Under the pieces are notes generated by a model. That model did not search any database and was not told the DNA's origin. It saw only the letters and a program-made list of their open reading frames with translations. A DNA stretch of 64,000 nucleotides from NCBI GenBank assembly GCA_019425015.1, contig JAHYYJ010000002.1, positions 186,001 through 250,000 on the forward strand, read 5' to 3'. Shown here piece after piece: positions 34,195-42,830 of this stretch. Every line of letters begins with the position of its first letter. Position 1 is the first letter of the stretch. A program made the position numbers and the translations under genes. Source of the DNA: Collinsella sp. (GTDB lineage: Bacteria; Actinomycetota; Coriobacteriia; Coriobacteriales; Coriobacteriaceae).

Positions 34195-35190
34195 ATGAGC
34201 AAGAACCTCTCCCAGCAGGTCGTTCTCGACCGCCGCGGCTTCGTTGCCGCCACCTTCGCAACCGTCGCCGGCCTTGGTCTTGCCGGCTGCTCCGACACCA
34301 GCGCCGAGGCCGACAAGGGTTCCGCCGCCGGCTCTTCCAAGAGCTCCAATGATACCGAGGCTTCCACCACACTCGACGCTAAGGCATTCGACAAGCTCGT
34401 CAACGACGGCCCCAAGGCCGATGACGATGTCATCGCCGCCAGCACCTGGGCCACGGCCGTCAAGAACGCCGGCGTCTTTAAGATCGGTGGCGTTCAGACC
34501 TCCACGCTCTTCTCCCTCCTCAACGAGAAAGACGGTCAGACCCGCGGCTTCGACGCCGGTATCGCACAGCTTCTGTCCAACTACATTCTGGGCGAGAACA
34601 AGGTCGAGATCACCCAGGTGACCTCGGACACGCGTGAGTCCGTCCTGCAGAACGGCCAGGTCGACGCTGTCTTTGCCACCTACACCATCACCGACGAGCG
34701 CAAGAAGCTCATCTCCTTTGCCGGTCCCTACTACTACACCCAGCAGGCCATCCTGGTGCTCGCCGACAACGACGACATCAAGAGCGTCGATGACCTGGCC
34801 GACAAGAACGTCGCCGTCCAGTCCGGCTCCAACGGCCCTGCCATCCTGGAGGAGCTCGCTCCCAAGGCCAGCCAGCAGGAGTTCAAGACCGACGAGGAGG
34901 CCCGCCAGGCACTCCAGCAGGGCCGCGTTGACGCCTACGTCATCGATAACAACATGCAGCAGAGCGCCCTGGTCCGCGAGCCCGGTAAGTACAAGATCGC
35001 CGGCAAGCCCTTCGGCAACAAGGAGCCCTACGGCATCGGCCTGCCGCTCGATTCCGACGGCGTCGCCTTTGTCAACGACTTTCTTAAGAAGATCGAGGAC
35101 GACGGCACCTGGACCGAGCTGTGGCAGATCTGCATTGGCGACCGTACGGGCGACACCAATGTTCCCGAGCTGCCCGAGATCGGCGCCTAG
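34195..35190 (+). CDS. Amino-acid ABC transporter, solute-binding lipoprotein
   Basis: 331 residues. The N-terminus has twin Arg (LDRRGFVAATFATVAGLGLAGC): an RR-x-F context, a hydrophobic stretch and a lipobox LAGC, so it may be a Tat-exported lipoprotein. A Ser/Ala linker follows. The binding domain (family 3, PF00497 type) shows FKIGGVQTSTLFSLLNEKDGQTRGFDAGIAQLL and the typical SFAGPYYYTQQAILVL, LADKNVAVQSGSNGPAIL and VDAYVIDN. It should capture a polar amino acid such as glutamine/glutamate for the permeases and ATPase downstream. AAAGG precedes ATG 34195. Confidence 0.93.
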   Translation: MSKNLSQQVVLDRRGFVAATFATVAGLGLAGCSDTSAEADKGSAAGSSKSSNDTEASTTLDAKAFDKLVNDGPKADDDVIAASTWATAVKNAGVFKIGGVQTSTLFSLLNEKDGQTRGFDAGIAQLLSNYILGENKVEITQVTSDTRESVLQNGQVDAVFATYTITDERKKLISFAGPYYYTQQAILVLADNDDIKSVDDLADKNVAVQSGSNGPAILEELAPKASQQEFKTDEEARQALQQGRVDAYVIDNNMQQSALVREPGKYKIAGKPFGNKEPYGIGLPLDSDGVAFVNDFLKKIEDDGTWTELWQICIGDRTGDTNVPELPEIGA

Positions 35191-35278
35191 GCAGCAAGCC
35201 TAGTAACGGCCGCTACGAAACCATACGGAAACGCACGATGCGCTTTATTGCGCTAAACTGTTTCCTCACTGAGTTGTC

Positions 35279-35308
35279 GGGGCTTCCGTACACACGGGAG
35301 CCCCTTTC
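35279..35308 (+). terminator. Hairpin between binding-protein and permease genes
   Basis: GGGGCTTCCGT / ACGGGAGCCCC with a 4-base loop, then TTTCC. It probably ends most transcripts after the binding protein, so that it is made in excess over the membrane parts. Confidence 0.65.
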
Positions 35309-35328
35309 CTTACCGGCGGGAGGTCCGC

Positions 35329-35988
35329 ATGAGTCTCTCCGAGCTCTGGTCGCTCTATGGCCAGAACTATATCGACGCGCTGCTAGCAACCTGGGGCATG
35401 ACGCTTGAGTCGTTTGCCATCGCCATGGTGCTGGCCGTCGCCGTCACCGTGATGCGCGTGTCGCCGCTCAAGCCGCTGCGCGTCTTTGGCGACCTGTATG
35501 TCCAGGTCTTCCGTAACATCCCCGGCATCGCGCTGCTCATTATCGTCGTCTACGCGCTGCCGCCGCTCAAGGTCGTCCTGCCCTACCGCACCTGCGTCAT
35601 CGTCGCCACAGTGCTCTTGGGTTCTGCCTTTGGCTCCGAGAACTTTATGAGCGGCATCAACACCGTCGGTGTCGGCCAGGTGGAAGCCGCCCGCTCGCTG
35701 GGCATGAGCTTCAGCCGTGTCCTCGCCAAGATCGTGATTCCGCAGGCGCTGCGCTCGAGCGTGCTGCCCATGACCAACCTCTTTATCGCCGTCATGCTCA
35801 CCACCGCGCTCGGCAGTCAGGTGCCGCTTAAACCGCAGGAGCTCACCGGCGTGGTGAGCTACATCAACACGCGCTCGCTCGGCGGCGTCGCCGCGTTCTT
35901 TATCTCGGCGCTCGGCTACCTGGGCACGGCCTTTGTGGTGAGCCACATTGGCAACTATATCGATAAGAAGGTGAGGATCCTCCGATGA
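35329..35988 (+). CDS. Amino-acid ABC transporter permease 1
   Basis: 219 residues, five membrane helices. The first helix lies in the HisM/GlnP-type start (LLATWGMTLESFAIAMVLAVAVTVMRVSPLKPL). The EAA loop that contacts the ATPase is GVGQVEAARSLGMSFSRVLAKIVIPQALR. The ribosome site GGGAGG is 7 bases before ATG 35329. It overlaps the next permease gene by 4 bases (ATGA), indicating coupled translation and a heterodimeric channel. Confidence 0.93.
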   Translation: MSLSELWSLYGQNYIDALLATWGMTLESFAIAMVLAVAVTVMRVSPLKPLRVFGDLYVQVFRNIPGIALLIIVVYALPPLKVVLPYRTCVIVATVLLGSAFGSENFMSGINTVGVGQVEAARSLGMSFSRVLAKIVIPQALRSSVLPMTNLFIAVMLTTALGSQVPLKPQELTGVVSYINTRSLGGVAAFFISALGYLGTAFVVSHIGNYIDKKVRILR

Positions 35989-36818
35989 GCAAGCACTCCA
36001 CCTCCGCGCTCACCATGCGCGATGCGCTCTACGAGGCTCCCGGCCCCAAGATGCGCGCCAAGATTCGCGTCGGCACCGCCATCTCACTTGTTGCCGTGGC
36101 CGCGCTCATCGCTCTGGTACTGCAGCGCTTTTATGTGACCGGCCAGCTTTCGGTCCATTACTGGTACTTCTTTACGCACCTCACCACCTGGAAGTTCCTG
36201 CTTGCCGGTTTTGAGGGCACGGTAAAGGTCGCGCTCACCGCCGGCGCCATCGCGCTGGTACTGGGCTTAGCCCTCATGCTCGGCCGTACCAGCGACATCA
36301 AGCCGCTGCAGCTGGTCTGCCGCGTGCTCACCGATTTCTTCCGTGGCGTGCCGAGCCTGCTGTTCATCTACTTCTTCTTTTTGGTGCTGCCTCAGTACAA
36401 GATTTCACTGCCGTCGTTTTGGATGCTCACGCTTCCCGTCGCGCTCGCTGCAGCCGGCGTACTTGCCGAGATCTTCCGCGCAGGCGTCAACGCCGTGCCG
36501 CGTGGTCAGGTCGAGGCAGCCCAGGCGCTCGGTCTCTCCAAGGCCAAAATCACCTTTAAAATCGTATTGCCCCAGGCGATTCGGTTTATCATTCCGTCGT
36601 TGATTTCGCAGCTCGTGGTCGTAGTCAAAGACACCACCGTCGCCTATGTGGTGAGCTACCCCGACCTCATGCAAAATGCCCGCGTGCTCATCACCAACTA
36701 CGACGCGCTCGTATCGGTCTATCTGGTGATCGCGGTCATCTACATCCTCATCAACGTCGCGATCAACAAGGCCGCTGTCTACGTTTCGCACAAGACCGGC
36801 GCGACCATCATCCGCTAA
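35985..36818 (+). CDS. Amino-acid ABC transporter permease 2
   Basis: 277 residues. It has an N-terminal cytoplasmic region of about 25 residues, then five to six helices. The HisM-type segment is FLLAGFEGTVKVALTAGAIALVLGLALMLGRTS, and the EAA loop is VPRGQVEAAQALGLSKAKITFKIVLPQAIRFIIPSLI. The family-typical VVVVKDTTVAYVVSYPDLM is present. It starts inside the stop of permease 1. Together with the ATPase and binding protein it makes a full importer. Confidence 0.93.
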   Translation: MSKHSTSALTMRDALYEAPGPKMRAKIRVGTAISLVAVAALIALVLQRFYVTGQLSVHYWYFFTHLTTWKFLLAGFEGTVKVALTAGAIALVLGLALMLGRTSDIKPLQLVCRVLTDFFRGVPSLLFIYFFFLVLPQYKISLPSFWMLTLPVALAAAGVLAEIFRAGVNAVPRGQVEAAQALGLSKAKITFKIVLPQAIRFIIPSLISQLVVVVKDTTVAYVVSYPDLMQNARVLITNYDALVSVYLVIAVIYILINVAINKAAVYVSHKTGATIIR

Positions 36819-36854
36819 CGCTTTACCATTTCGAGTCATAAGGAGCCGAGCACC

Positions 36855-37619
<765 letters not shown>

Positions 37620-37706
37620 CCAGCCACCCCGTGGGACAAATCCATTGAAAGTGTTGTCCTACGTCTCTCATGCGCCCTGTCACCTTTAGATTCGAAAGCA
37701 ACACCT

Positions 37707-38516
37707 ATGATCGGAACTCGCACTTCATCGTCCTACGCCCCACATGTCGACGTCGCCCCCACCGACCGCCCACTCATCCTCGTCGCGCCGCGTTGGGAAG
37801 AGGCAAAGCCGTTTTTAAGCGAGACGCTCTCCCCCAACGAGGAAATCGCAAGTGTCTTTGTCGATGCCATCCTTGCCGCCGGCGGCCTGCCGCTGCAGAT
37901 GTCCATCACCGAGGACATTGAGGTCATCCGTCATTACGTCGATATCGCCGACGGCATCGCCATTCCCGGCGGCCCCGATGTCAATCCCAAACGTTGGGGC
38001 GATGATCGACCCTACGACCCCACCCTCTGCTGTGAGATCCGCGATAGCTTTGAGTTTAAGCTGGTCGGCGAGGTGCTCCGCGCCAAAAAGCCGCTCTTTA
38101 CCACCTGCCGCGGCACGCAGTTGCTCAATGTCGCCACTGGCGGCACTCTGTGCATGGACGTGCCGAGCCTGGGCGCTCGCGAGGGCCGCACACAGTGGCG
38201 CCATACCCACGTGCTCAACGATCCCGTGCACCCTGTCGAAGTCATGCCGGGCTCGCTGCTGGAGCGCGCGCTTGGCGGCCACAGACTGATCCAGACCAAC
38301 TCAGCACATCACTGCTGCGTCGATCGTCTGGGTAAAAGCACGCGCTTGGTCGCCAAGGCAACCGACGGTATTCCCGAGTGCATCGAGGTCGAAGGCCAAC
38401 CATTCTGTCTAGGCGTGCAATGGCATCCCGAGTACACGTGGAAGACGCTCGAAACCGACTTTAACCTGTGGAAGTCGTTTGTCGAGGCGGCGGCAAAGGT
38501 AAAGCAGGCCCGCTAG
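37707..38516 (+). CDS. Gamma-glutamyl-gamma-aminobutyrate hydrolase family protein (peptidase C26)
   Basis: 269 residues, class-I glutamine amidotransferase fold. The nucleophile elbow is KPLFTTCRGTQLLNVATGGTL (Cys), and the His-Glu pair is FCLGVQWHPEYT. The PuuD-type segment GIAIPGGPDVNPKRWGDDRP is present. It likely cleaves gamma-glutamyl amides, and its position directly after an amino-acid importer (87 bases) suggests it uses imported gamma-glutamyl compounds or glutamine. The start at ATG 37707 has no strong ribosome site, so a slightly different start is possible. Confidence 0.9.
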   Translation: MIGTRTSSSYAPHVDVAPTDRPLILVAPRWEEAKPFLSETLSPNEEIASVFVDAILAAGGLPLQMSITEDIEVIRHYVDIADGIAIPGGPDVNPKRWGDDRPYDPTLCCEIRDSFEFKLVGEVLRAKKPLFTTCRGTQLLNVATGGTLCMDVPSLGAREGRTQWRHTHVLNDPVHPVEVMPGSLLERALGGHRLIQTNSAHHCCVDRLGKSTRLVAKATDGIPECIEVEGQPFCLGVQWHPEYTWKTLETDFNLWKSFVEAAAKVKQAR

Positions 38517-38548
38517 CTCGCGAACCACTCAGGTTAAAGCCTCCTAAG

Positions 38549-38590
38549 CCGGGGGGGGGGCGGACACCAGCTACGGTGCCCGCCCCCCCT
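38549..38590. terminator. G/C-tract hairpin between convergent genes
   Basis: Ten G then CGGACACC, short loop, GGTGCCCGCCCCCCC: a very stable stem between the genes ending at 38516 (+) and 38630 (-). The G10 tract here is non-coding. Confidence 0.6.
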
Positions 38591-38629
38591 GTATTTGATA
38601 TGCTCGGTATGATTATCCCTCACAAACAA

Positions 38630-39448
38630 TCAGAGAAATCTCGACCGCAATCGGTCGACAGTAAAGCAAATGATAAAAACGCTTGCTACGTTTATGAGGC
38701 AGTCAATTAAAATCGAGATGCATTGACCATTCCCCAACGGGGTCACGCCGCAAATCCACATGAGCATCGAGGCTGGAAGCGGAAGCATGGAATGGGCCCC
38801 GATCTGTATGTAGATCGCTACGACGTTGACAAGCAACAGCATGCCAATCGGACCGAAGCCGGACCCAAAATAGGAAACAACGATTACGCAAGAAACCACG
38901 TATGCAAGGCAGGCAGCGGCAGCAAGAATAAGTCGATAGCAAAATACATGCAGGTTGAAATACTGCTGAGCATCCGAAACGATTGCGCAGTTAAGACAGT
39001 ACAAAACGACACTCGACAGGACAAACGCGCCCAAAAGGGCAAAAGAAGATAGCACCACTCGCGCAACGATAGCGCACACACGCTTCCCTCCCCGAGCCTC
39101 CGACAACCCCCACGGTTCCTCGACAAAGCCCGAACTGACAAAGCACGGCACAATGCAAGCCGCGATGAACGGAAAGAACAATGCATGGGCCAACGGGGCT
39201 ACGTTGAACAGCAGACCGCGAAAAACCTCTGCATTGCCAAATAGAAGGACATCCTCCGCCGATAGCCGAAGCGTCGGGTCTGGGAAAAAACCCAAGAAAC
39301 TGTTCTCACGGAGGCTACAGAACCACATCGGGAAAGAATTAAGCTGCAATATCACCATGTACGCATAAATTACCAGGATTAAGGCGTACGCCCATTTGCT
39401 CACATGCTTCAATTCTGACTGGAGAAGTCTTTTAATCTGACGAGCCAT
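38630..39448 (-). CDS. ABC-2 type permease, second subunit of the peptide-linked exporter
   Basis: 272 residues with six hydrophobic segments and no catalytic motif. The start MARQIKRLLQSELKHVSKWAYALILVIYAYM is typical of lantibiotic-immunity (LanE/G) or ABC-2 permeases: a basic amphipathic start, first helix, a large outside loop (FPDPTLRLSAEDVLLFGNAEVF), then five helices. It overlaps the preceding permease gene (39409-40257) by about 40 bases, so the two are translated together. Codon use is less GC-rich than in the flanking housekeeping genes. Its likely partner is the ATPase at 40254-40979. Confidence 0.8.
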   Translation of the reverse strand: MARQIKRLLQSELKHVSKWAYALILVIYAYMVILQLNSFPMWFCSLRENSFLGFFPDPTLRLSAEDVLLFGNAEVFRGLLFNVAPLAHALFFPFIAACIVPCFVSSGFVEEPWGLSEARGGKRVCAIVARVVLSSFALLGAFVLSSVVLYCLNCAIVSDAQQYFNLHVFCYRLILAAAACLAYVVSCVIVVSYFGSGFGPIGMLLLVNVVAIYIQIGAHSMLPLPASMLMWICGVTPLGNGQCISILIDCLINVASVFIICFTVDRLRSRFL

Positions 39449-40257
39449 TGAGCACACCCCCCAGCGCGAAAGCTCAAGAGAGCGTAAATCAATACCGATA
39501 GACAGCTGGCTGCCACGCCATATCCCAGAAGCGTCAGCTGCCCCATATCGCTATACCCAAGGGCACATCCGACTCCAAGGTACGGCCCCGGAAGGAAGAA
39601 GATCCATCGCAAGGATGGTATAGGTGCCTGAAGGAAGGCTCCGTAGAGCGTCAAGCTCATGACAAATCCAACTATCACCACGGCCCCGCTCAATACAGCG
39701 CTGCCCGTTATCCGATAGATGGTCACCGTCTCCAGCGCAACCGATATCACCAATACGGCGTTGACTACCATTGCAGGCAAAAATACAGTTAGTATGTTGT
39801 GCGAGTAGTTATGCCCTCCACGTATTATGGCTATTGCAAAAAGAAGAAGGCAAAGCGCGCTATACGCTGCGCCAATTATTAAAGCAGACGAAAATGCATG
39901 GGCTAGAGCCCCATAAAAGCGGTTGAGACCTCTTGCCGAAGAAATTCGGTGCCCCTCTTTATAGCCATGCTCCTGTAAAAGCACCAAACAAACGATGAGT
40001 GGAACGAACAGGGATGTACCGGCAAAAGCGCTGCGCGCAAGGGACTCATCAGGCGCAGAAGGATCGATTGCATTCCAGAGGAAACCAATATCCTCCCCAC
40101 AAACGCCATAGCCAAAGACGAGCAACGTTGTTCCGTTTTTTAGAACGACACCGAAGAGAAGGCCGAACGCCAACATAAGCGCAAGACCAAACTTCGCCGG
40201 AAATATCCTGTGCAAACGCATCATATCTGCCTTTATGGGATGGATCGCCCGCTTCAT
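39409..40257 (-). CDS. ABC-2 type permease, first subunit of the peptide-linked exporter
   Basis: 282 residues, six predicted helices: MMRLHRIFPAKFGLALMLAFGLLFGVVL, then an outside loop (GEDIGFLWNAIDPSAPDES) and further helices with YKEGHRISSARGLNRFYGALAHAFSSALIIG. The loop-plus-helices pattern resembles the companion gene, as in LanEG pairs. It overlaps the ATPase gene by 4 bases (40254-40257). No enzyme domain is seen. Role: export of, or self-protection against, the small peptide encoded upstream. This is inference from gene order. Confidence 0.8.
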   Translation of the reverse strand: MKRAIHPIKADMMRLHRIFPAKFGLALMLAFGLLFGVVLKNGTTLLVFGYGVCGEDIGFLWNAIDPSAPDESLARSAFAGTSLFVPLIVCLVLLQEHGYKEGHRISSARGLNRFYGALAHAFSSALIIGAAYSALCLLLFAIAIIRGGHNYSHNILTVFLPAMVVNAVLVISVALETVTIYRITGSAVLSGAVVIVGFVMSLTLYGAFLQAPIPSLRWIFFLPGPYLGVGCALGYSDMGQLTLLGYGVAASCLSVLIYALLSFRAGGCAQWLVRLKDFSSQN

Positions 40258-40979
40258 AGCGAGACCGCCTTCATCAAGCGCCTGTAATACTCTTTTAGGG
40301 ATGGCGCCTCATCCCTTATGACGTCCATCGATTCCTTTTTTAGCAGTTCACCGTCATGAAGAAACAGGCAGCTTGTTGCAACCGATGCCAGCTCATCCAA
40401 GTCGTGGCTAGAGATAAGCATGGTTTTGCCCTGCTCCCGATTCAATCGACCGATAAGGGCCCATATACTCTCGATGCCCAACGGATCCAATCCATTTGCC
40501 GGCTCATCGAAAATTAGTACGTCGGTGTCGCCCAATAAAGCCGTAGCTATATCCAGTCGCCGTTTCATTCCCAGAGAAAAACTGCTCACGCTCTTTTTCT
40601 CATCGACGTCCAGCCCGACCAGGCCCAAGACGCGAGGAATCTCACGTTTCTCATCGAGCCCCCATTCCGCACATCGGATCCGAAGATTCTCAGCCGCACT
40701 GAGAGATTGGTATGCTCCGCAAGAATCTGGCACATAGCCGACACGCGTCCGCATCAGGCTCAGCTCTTTTTTCGACTTGCCTCCAAAGAGCTCCACGCTC
40801 CCCGACGATGGCTCACAGAGGCCCAGCACTATTTTAATAAGCGTGCTTTTGCCCGCCCCGTTTGCACCAACAAGGGCGCAAAGCTCAGACTGATCCACCT
40901 CGAAGGAAACGTCATGCAATACACGCCGTATTCCATAGCGCTTTGACACCTTTGATAGCTTTATCGTTGATGCGCTCAT
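40254..40979 (-). CDS. ABC transporter ATP-binding protein (immunity/export type)
   Basis: 241 residues. Walker A is VGANGAGKSTLIKIVLGL, Q-loop-like RVGYVPDSCGAYQSLSAAENL, signature FSLGMKRRLDIATALLG, Walker B VLIFDEPANGLDP and H-loop LISSHDLDELASVA. The LGMKRR form of the signature is typical of the bacitracin/lantibiotic-immunity (BcrA/LanF) group. The gene starts 68 bases after the six-cysteine peptide gene and leads two overlapping permease genes. It is most likely co-transcribed with the peptide. Confidence 0.93.
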   Translation of the reverse strand: MSASTIKLSKVSKRYGIRRVLHDVSFEVDQSELCALVGANGAGKSTLIKIVLGLCEPSSGSVELFGGKSKKELSLMRTRVGYVPDSCGAYQSLSAAENLRIRCAEWGLDEKREIPRVLGLVGLDVDEKKSVSSFSLGMKRRLDIATALLGDTDVLIFDEPANGLDPLGIESIWALIGRLNREQGKTMLISSHDLDELASVATSCLFLHDGELLKKESMDVIRDEAPSLKEYYRRLMKAVSL

Positions 40980-41047
40980 TGGCCTCCCGTTCCGCTTGAT
41001 AACAAAACCGCTGCTGCCAGACTGTCGCCTGGCAGCAGCCGCAACTG

Positions 41048-41176
41048 CTAGAGATTAACTAAACAGAAGTTTTTGCTGCAGTTATTGACGCAAGTGCGTG
41101 CTCCACAGAATGCCTTGCAGTAACCGTTGCACCCACCACCGGGGTCCACATGACTCGGCTTTACAATCCAGCTCAT
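41048..41176 (-). CDS. 42-residue six-cysteine peptide, candidate RiPP or bacteriocin precursor
   Basis: The frame starts at ATG 41176 with AAAGGAGG six bases upstream and stops at TAG 41048. The leader part is MSWIVKPSHVDPGGG. The core has six Cys at 16, 20, 24, 29, 33 and 38: C-x3-C-x3-C-x4-C-x3-C-x4-C, ending NFCLVNL. There is no Sec signal. A perfect TTGACA -35 lies upstream, and an ABC ATPase plus two permeases follow on the same strand, the classical precursor-exporter order. The opening WIVKP recalls leaders of Cys-rich clostridial peptides matured by radical SAM enzymes, but no maturase lies nearby. Its true class, disulfide or thioether, is open. Confidence 0.75.
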   Translation of the reverse strand: MSWIVKPSHVDPGGGCNGYCKAFCGARTCVNNCSKNFCLVNL

Positions 41177-41214
41177 ATCGTTCCTCCTTTCTCTTATCGT
41201 TCGTTCTTGGTATT

Positions 41215-41243
41215 ATTCTTTGCCGATAACTTATATTTGTCAA
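41215..41243 (-). promoter_or_regulatory. Promoter of the six-cysteine peptide operon
   Basis: Minus strand: TTGACA at 41243-41238 (perfect -35), a 17-base spacer, AAGAAT at 41220-41215. It lies about 40 bases before the start codon and after the terminator of the xre/DUF2975 unit. Confidence 0.65.
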
Positions 41244-41249
41244 GATAAT

Positions 41250-41283
41250 TAATAAACAAAGAACCCGTGTTAGACACGGGTTC
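41250..41283 (-). terminator. Terminator of the DUF2975-xre unit
   Basis: Minus-strand GAACCCGTG, loop TCTAA, CACGGGTTC, then TTTGTTTATT. It insulates the peptide operon from the regulator pair. Confidence 0.9.
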
Positions 41284-41321
41284 CGTTACACTGATATTTC
41301 GTTATAGTTGTTCGCTTTATG

Positions 41322-41651
41322 CTACTCGTCGCTCAAATCGACAGCGAAGACCGATGTCGGAAGCGACGCCTCATTGCCTCTGCCATCCCGCATCTGCCTC
41401 ACGGCATTCTTCGCGCGCTCGACAATAAGTTCCTCGAGCTCTTTCTCGCTCACGCGCTGAATAATATCTCCCGGTTGACAATCAAGCTCATCACAGATTT
41501 CGAGAAGCGTCTTTAGGCGAATAGCTTTTATCTTTCCGTTTCTAAGCTTTGAAATATTAGCCGGAGTATGCCCCGTCGCCCGAATCAGATCAGCGCTGGT
41601 CTTTCCGGTCTTAAGCAGCTGCGTCTCAAGCTCGATGATGAGATAGCTCAT
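41322..41651 (-). CDS. XRE-family HTH regulator
   Basis: 109 residues. The Cro/C1-type HTH covers residues 1-68: LETQLLKTGKTSADLIRATGHTPANISKLRNGKIKAIRLKTLLEICDELDCQPGDII. A charged helix follows (EKELEELIVERAKNAV). Small HTH proteins of this kind are regularly paired with DUF2975 membrane proteins, as here (8 bases apart, same strand). The GGAGGAAAC ribosome site precedes the ATG. It might also control the adjacent peptide operon, but a terminator separates them and no operator is evident. Confidence 0.9.
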   Translation of the reverse strand: MSYLIIELETQLLKTGKTSADLIRATGHTPANISKLRNGKIKAIRLKTLLEICDELDCQPGDIIQRVSEKELEELIVERAKNAVRQMRDGRGNEASLPTSVFAVDLSDE

Positions 41652-41659
41652 GTTTCCTC

Positions 41660-42220
41660 CTACACAAGCTCGTCAGACTGCTCTTGGAGCAGCGAGGCAT
41701 AACTCCAGATCGCCGAGATAAACAAGCAGACAACTGCGCCGATAAACGACCCCGCATCAAAGGTAGCGCCCTGGCAAATCTCAATAACGAAGGAATGAGG
41801 CACGATGTAAAGCTCCAGTCCGCCAATGGTGAGATTGACCGATCCATAGGCACCAACAAGCGAAACCGCGGCGTTAACAGCAAAGGCAAGCGCAAGAACA
41901 CGGATAAGCCGCACATGCGCCCTGGTAAAGGGCGATACGCCCCGCGAAATGTCACGGCTGATCCCGCACAAAACGACAAGCGAAATACCCACGACGAGCG
42001 CCAGGCACAGTCCGCTTGGGATAACGATGCACCCGCCATCGAGAAGCGTCACGACACCGAAAGAATCGACAGAAGCAACGTTTGTAACCGCATACCAGAT
42101 CACGTAAACAACCAACGCGGCAAAAGCGACGAGCATTCCCGCAGAAACGACCGTCATGCAAAAACCGAGCTTCCTGATATTTTCGCTCGCCTTGGCCATA
42201 CGCTGAACGCTGTTAGACAT
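41660..42220 (-). CDS. DUF2975 membrane protein
   Basis: 186 residues, four hydrophobic helices. It starts at ATG 42220 (MSNSVQRMAKASENIRKLGFCM, with GAGGGTGAG upstream). Helices: VVSAGMLVAFAALVVYVIWYAV; IPSGLCLALVVGISLVVLCGI; VLALAFAVNAAVSLVGAYGS; FIGAVVCLFISAIWSYASLL. The segment RDISRGVSPFTRAHVRLIR between helices 2 and 3 matches the family pattern (SPF, then a basic helix). It is paired with the downstream xre gene. These pairs are thought to be membrane-sensor regulator units, though function is not established. Confidence 0.88.
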   Translation of the reverse strand: MSNSVQRMAKASENIRKLGFCMTVVSAGMLVAFAALVVYVIWYAVTNVASVDSFGVVTLLDGGCIVIPSGLCLALVVGISLVVLCGISRDISRGVSPFTRAHVRLIRVLALAFAVNAAVSLVGAYGSVNLTIGGLELYIVPHSFVIEICQGATFDAGSFIGAVVCLFISAIWSYASLLQEQSDELV

Positions 42221-42362
42221 ACACTCACCCTCGTCGACTCTATCGTTATTCGAATATTTTATCGAACAACGATATGGATTGCATGCACAAAGCCCAGCCA
42301 GTGAGCATAGGCCATTCACTATTCAGAAGGGGTGAGCGTGGATTTTCGGACACTTACCGAAC

Positions 42363-42426
42363 GAGAGTGGATAATCTCCCACTTTGAGGCCGCCACGGGG
42401 CCTAAAACGGGAGATTATCCACGCTC
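42363..42426. repeat. 18-base inverted repeat around GATAATCTCCC
   Basis: GAGAGTGGATAATCTCCC (42363-42380) and GGGAGATTATCCACGCTC (42409-42426), 17 of 18 bases paired, with an inner GAGGCC/GGGCCT. A further partial GAGCGTGGAT lies at about 42335. There is no T-run. It sits downstream of the HPt gene. Confidence 0.75.
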
Positions 42427-42450
42427 ATAGTCATCAAAGCTCGGAAGCTC

Positions 42451-42807
42451 TTATTCAGCCGCCTCGCGTAAGGCCGACATCGTGGCCGCATATTGCTGCT
42501 GCAGCGCATGCATTCCCTCGCGAGCGCCGTCAACGGCATCGGCACCGCGCAGCGCTTCGGTCACCACGACCGCCGGCTCGTACAGATTATCGAATCCCAG
42601 GTTCTGGCTTACGCCCTTGAGCGTGTGCGCCGCCATAAACGCTTCCTTGGCGTCTCCTGCCGCCATGGCAGCCTCCAGCTTGTCCATGCTCTCGTCATCC
42701 AAAAACTTGAGGGCAAAGCGGGCAAGCATCTCCTCGCCCATCAGCCGAGTGCAAGCGTCATCATAATTGGCGCCGATCTTCTCATACGCTTCACGCATGG
42801 AAATCAT
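42451..42807 (-). CDS. HPt (histidine phosphotransfer) domain protein
   Basis: 118 residues, one four-helix HPt domain. The phospho-accepting His is His61 in AAHTLKGVSQNLGF, and LYEPAVVVTEALRG forms the following helix. It would pass phosphate between a hybrid sensor kinase and a response regulator. The gene directly follows the REC-containing HD-GYP gene (23 bases), so that receiver is a likely partner. No kinase gene is in the window. Confidence 0.92.
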   Translation of the reverse strand: MISMREAYEKIGANYDDACTRLMGEEMLARFALKFLDDESMDKLEAAMAAGDAKEAFMAAHTLKGVSQNLGFDNLYEPAVVVTEALRGADAVDGAREGMHALQQQYAATMSALREAAE

Positions 42808-42830
42808 GGATTTAAACTCCTTTGGTCAAA

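Noticed and set aside
38551..38560. G10 tract as a second phase-variation switch
   Set aside because: It lies between convergent genes inside a hairpin and changes no reading frame.
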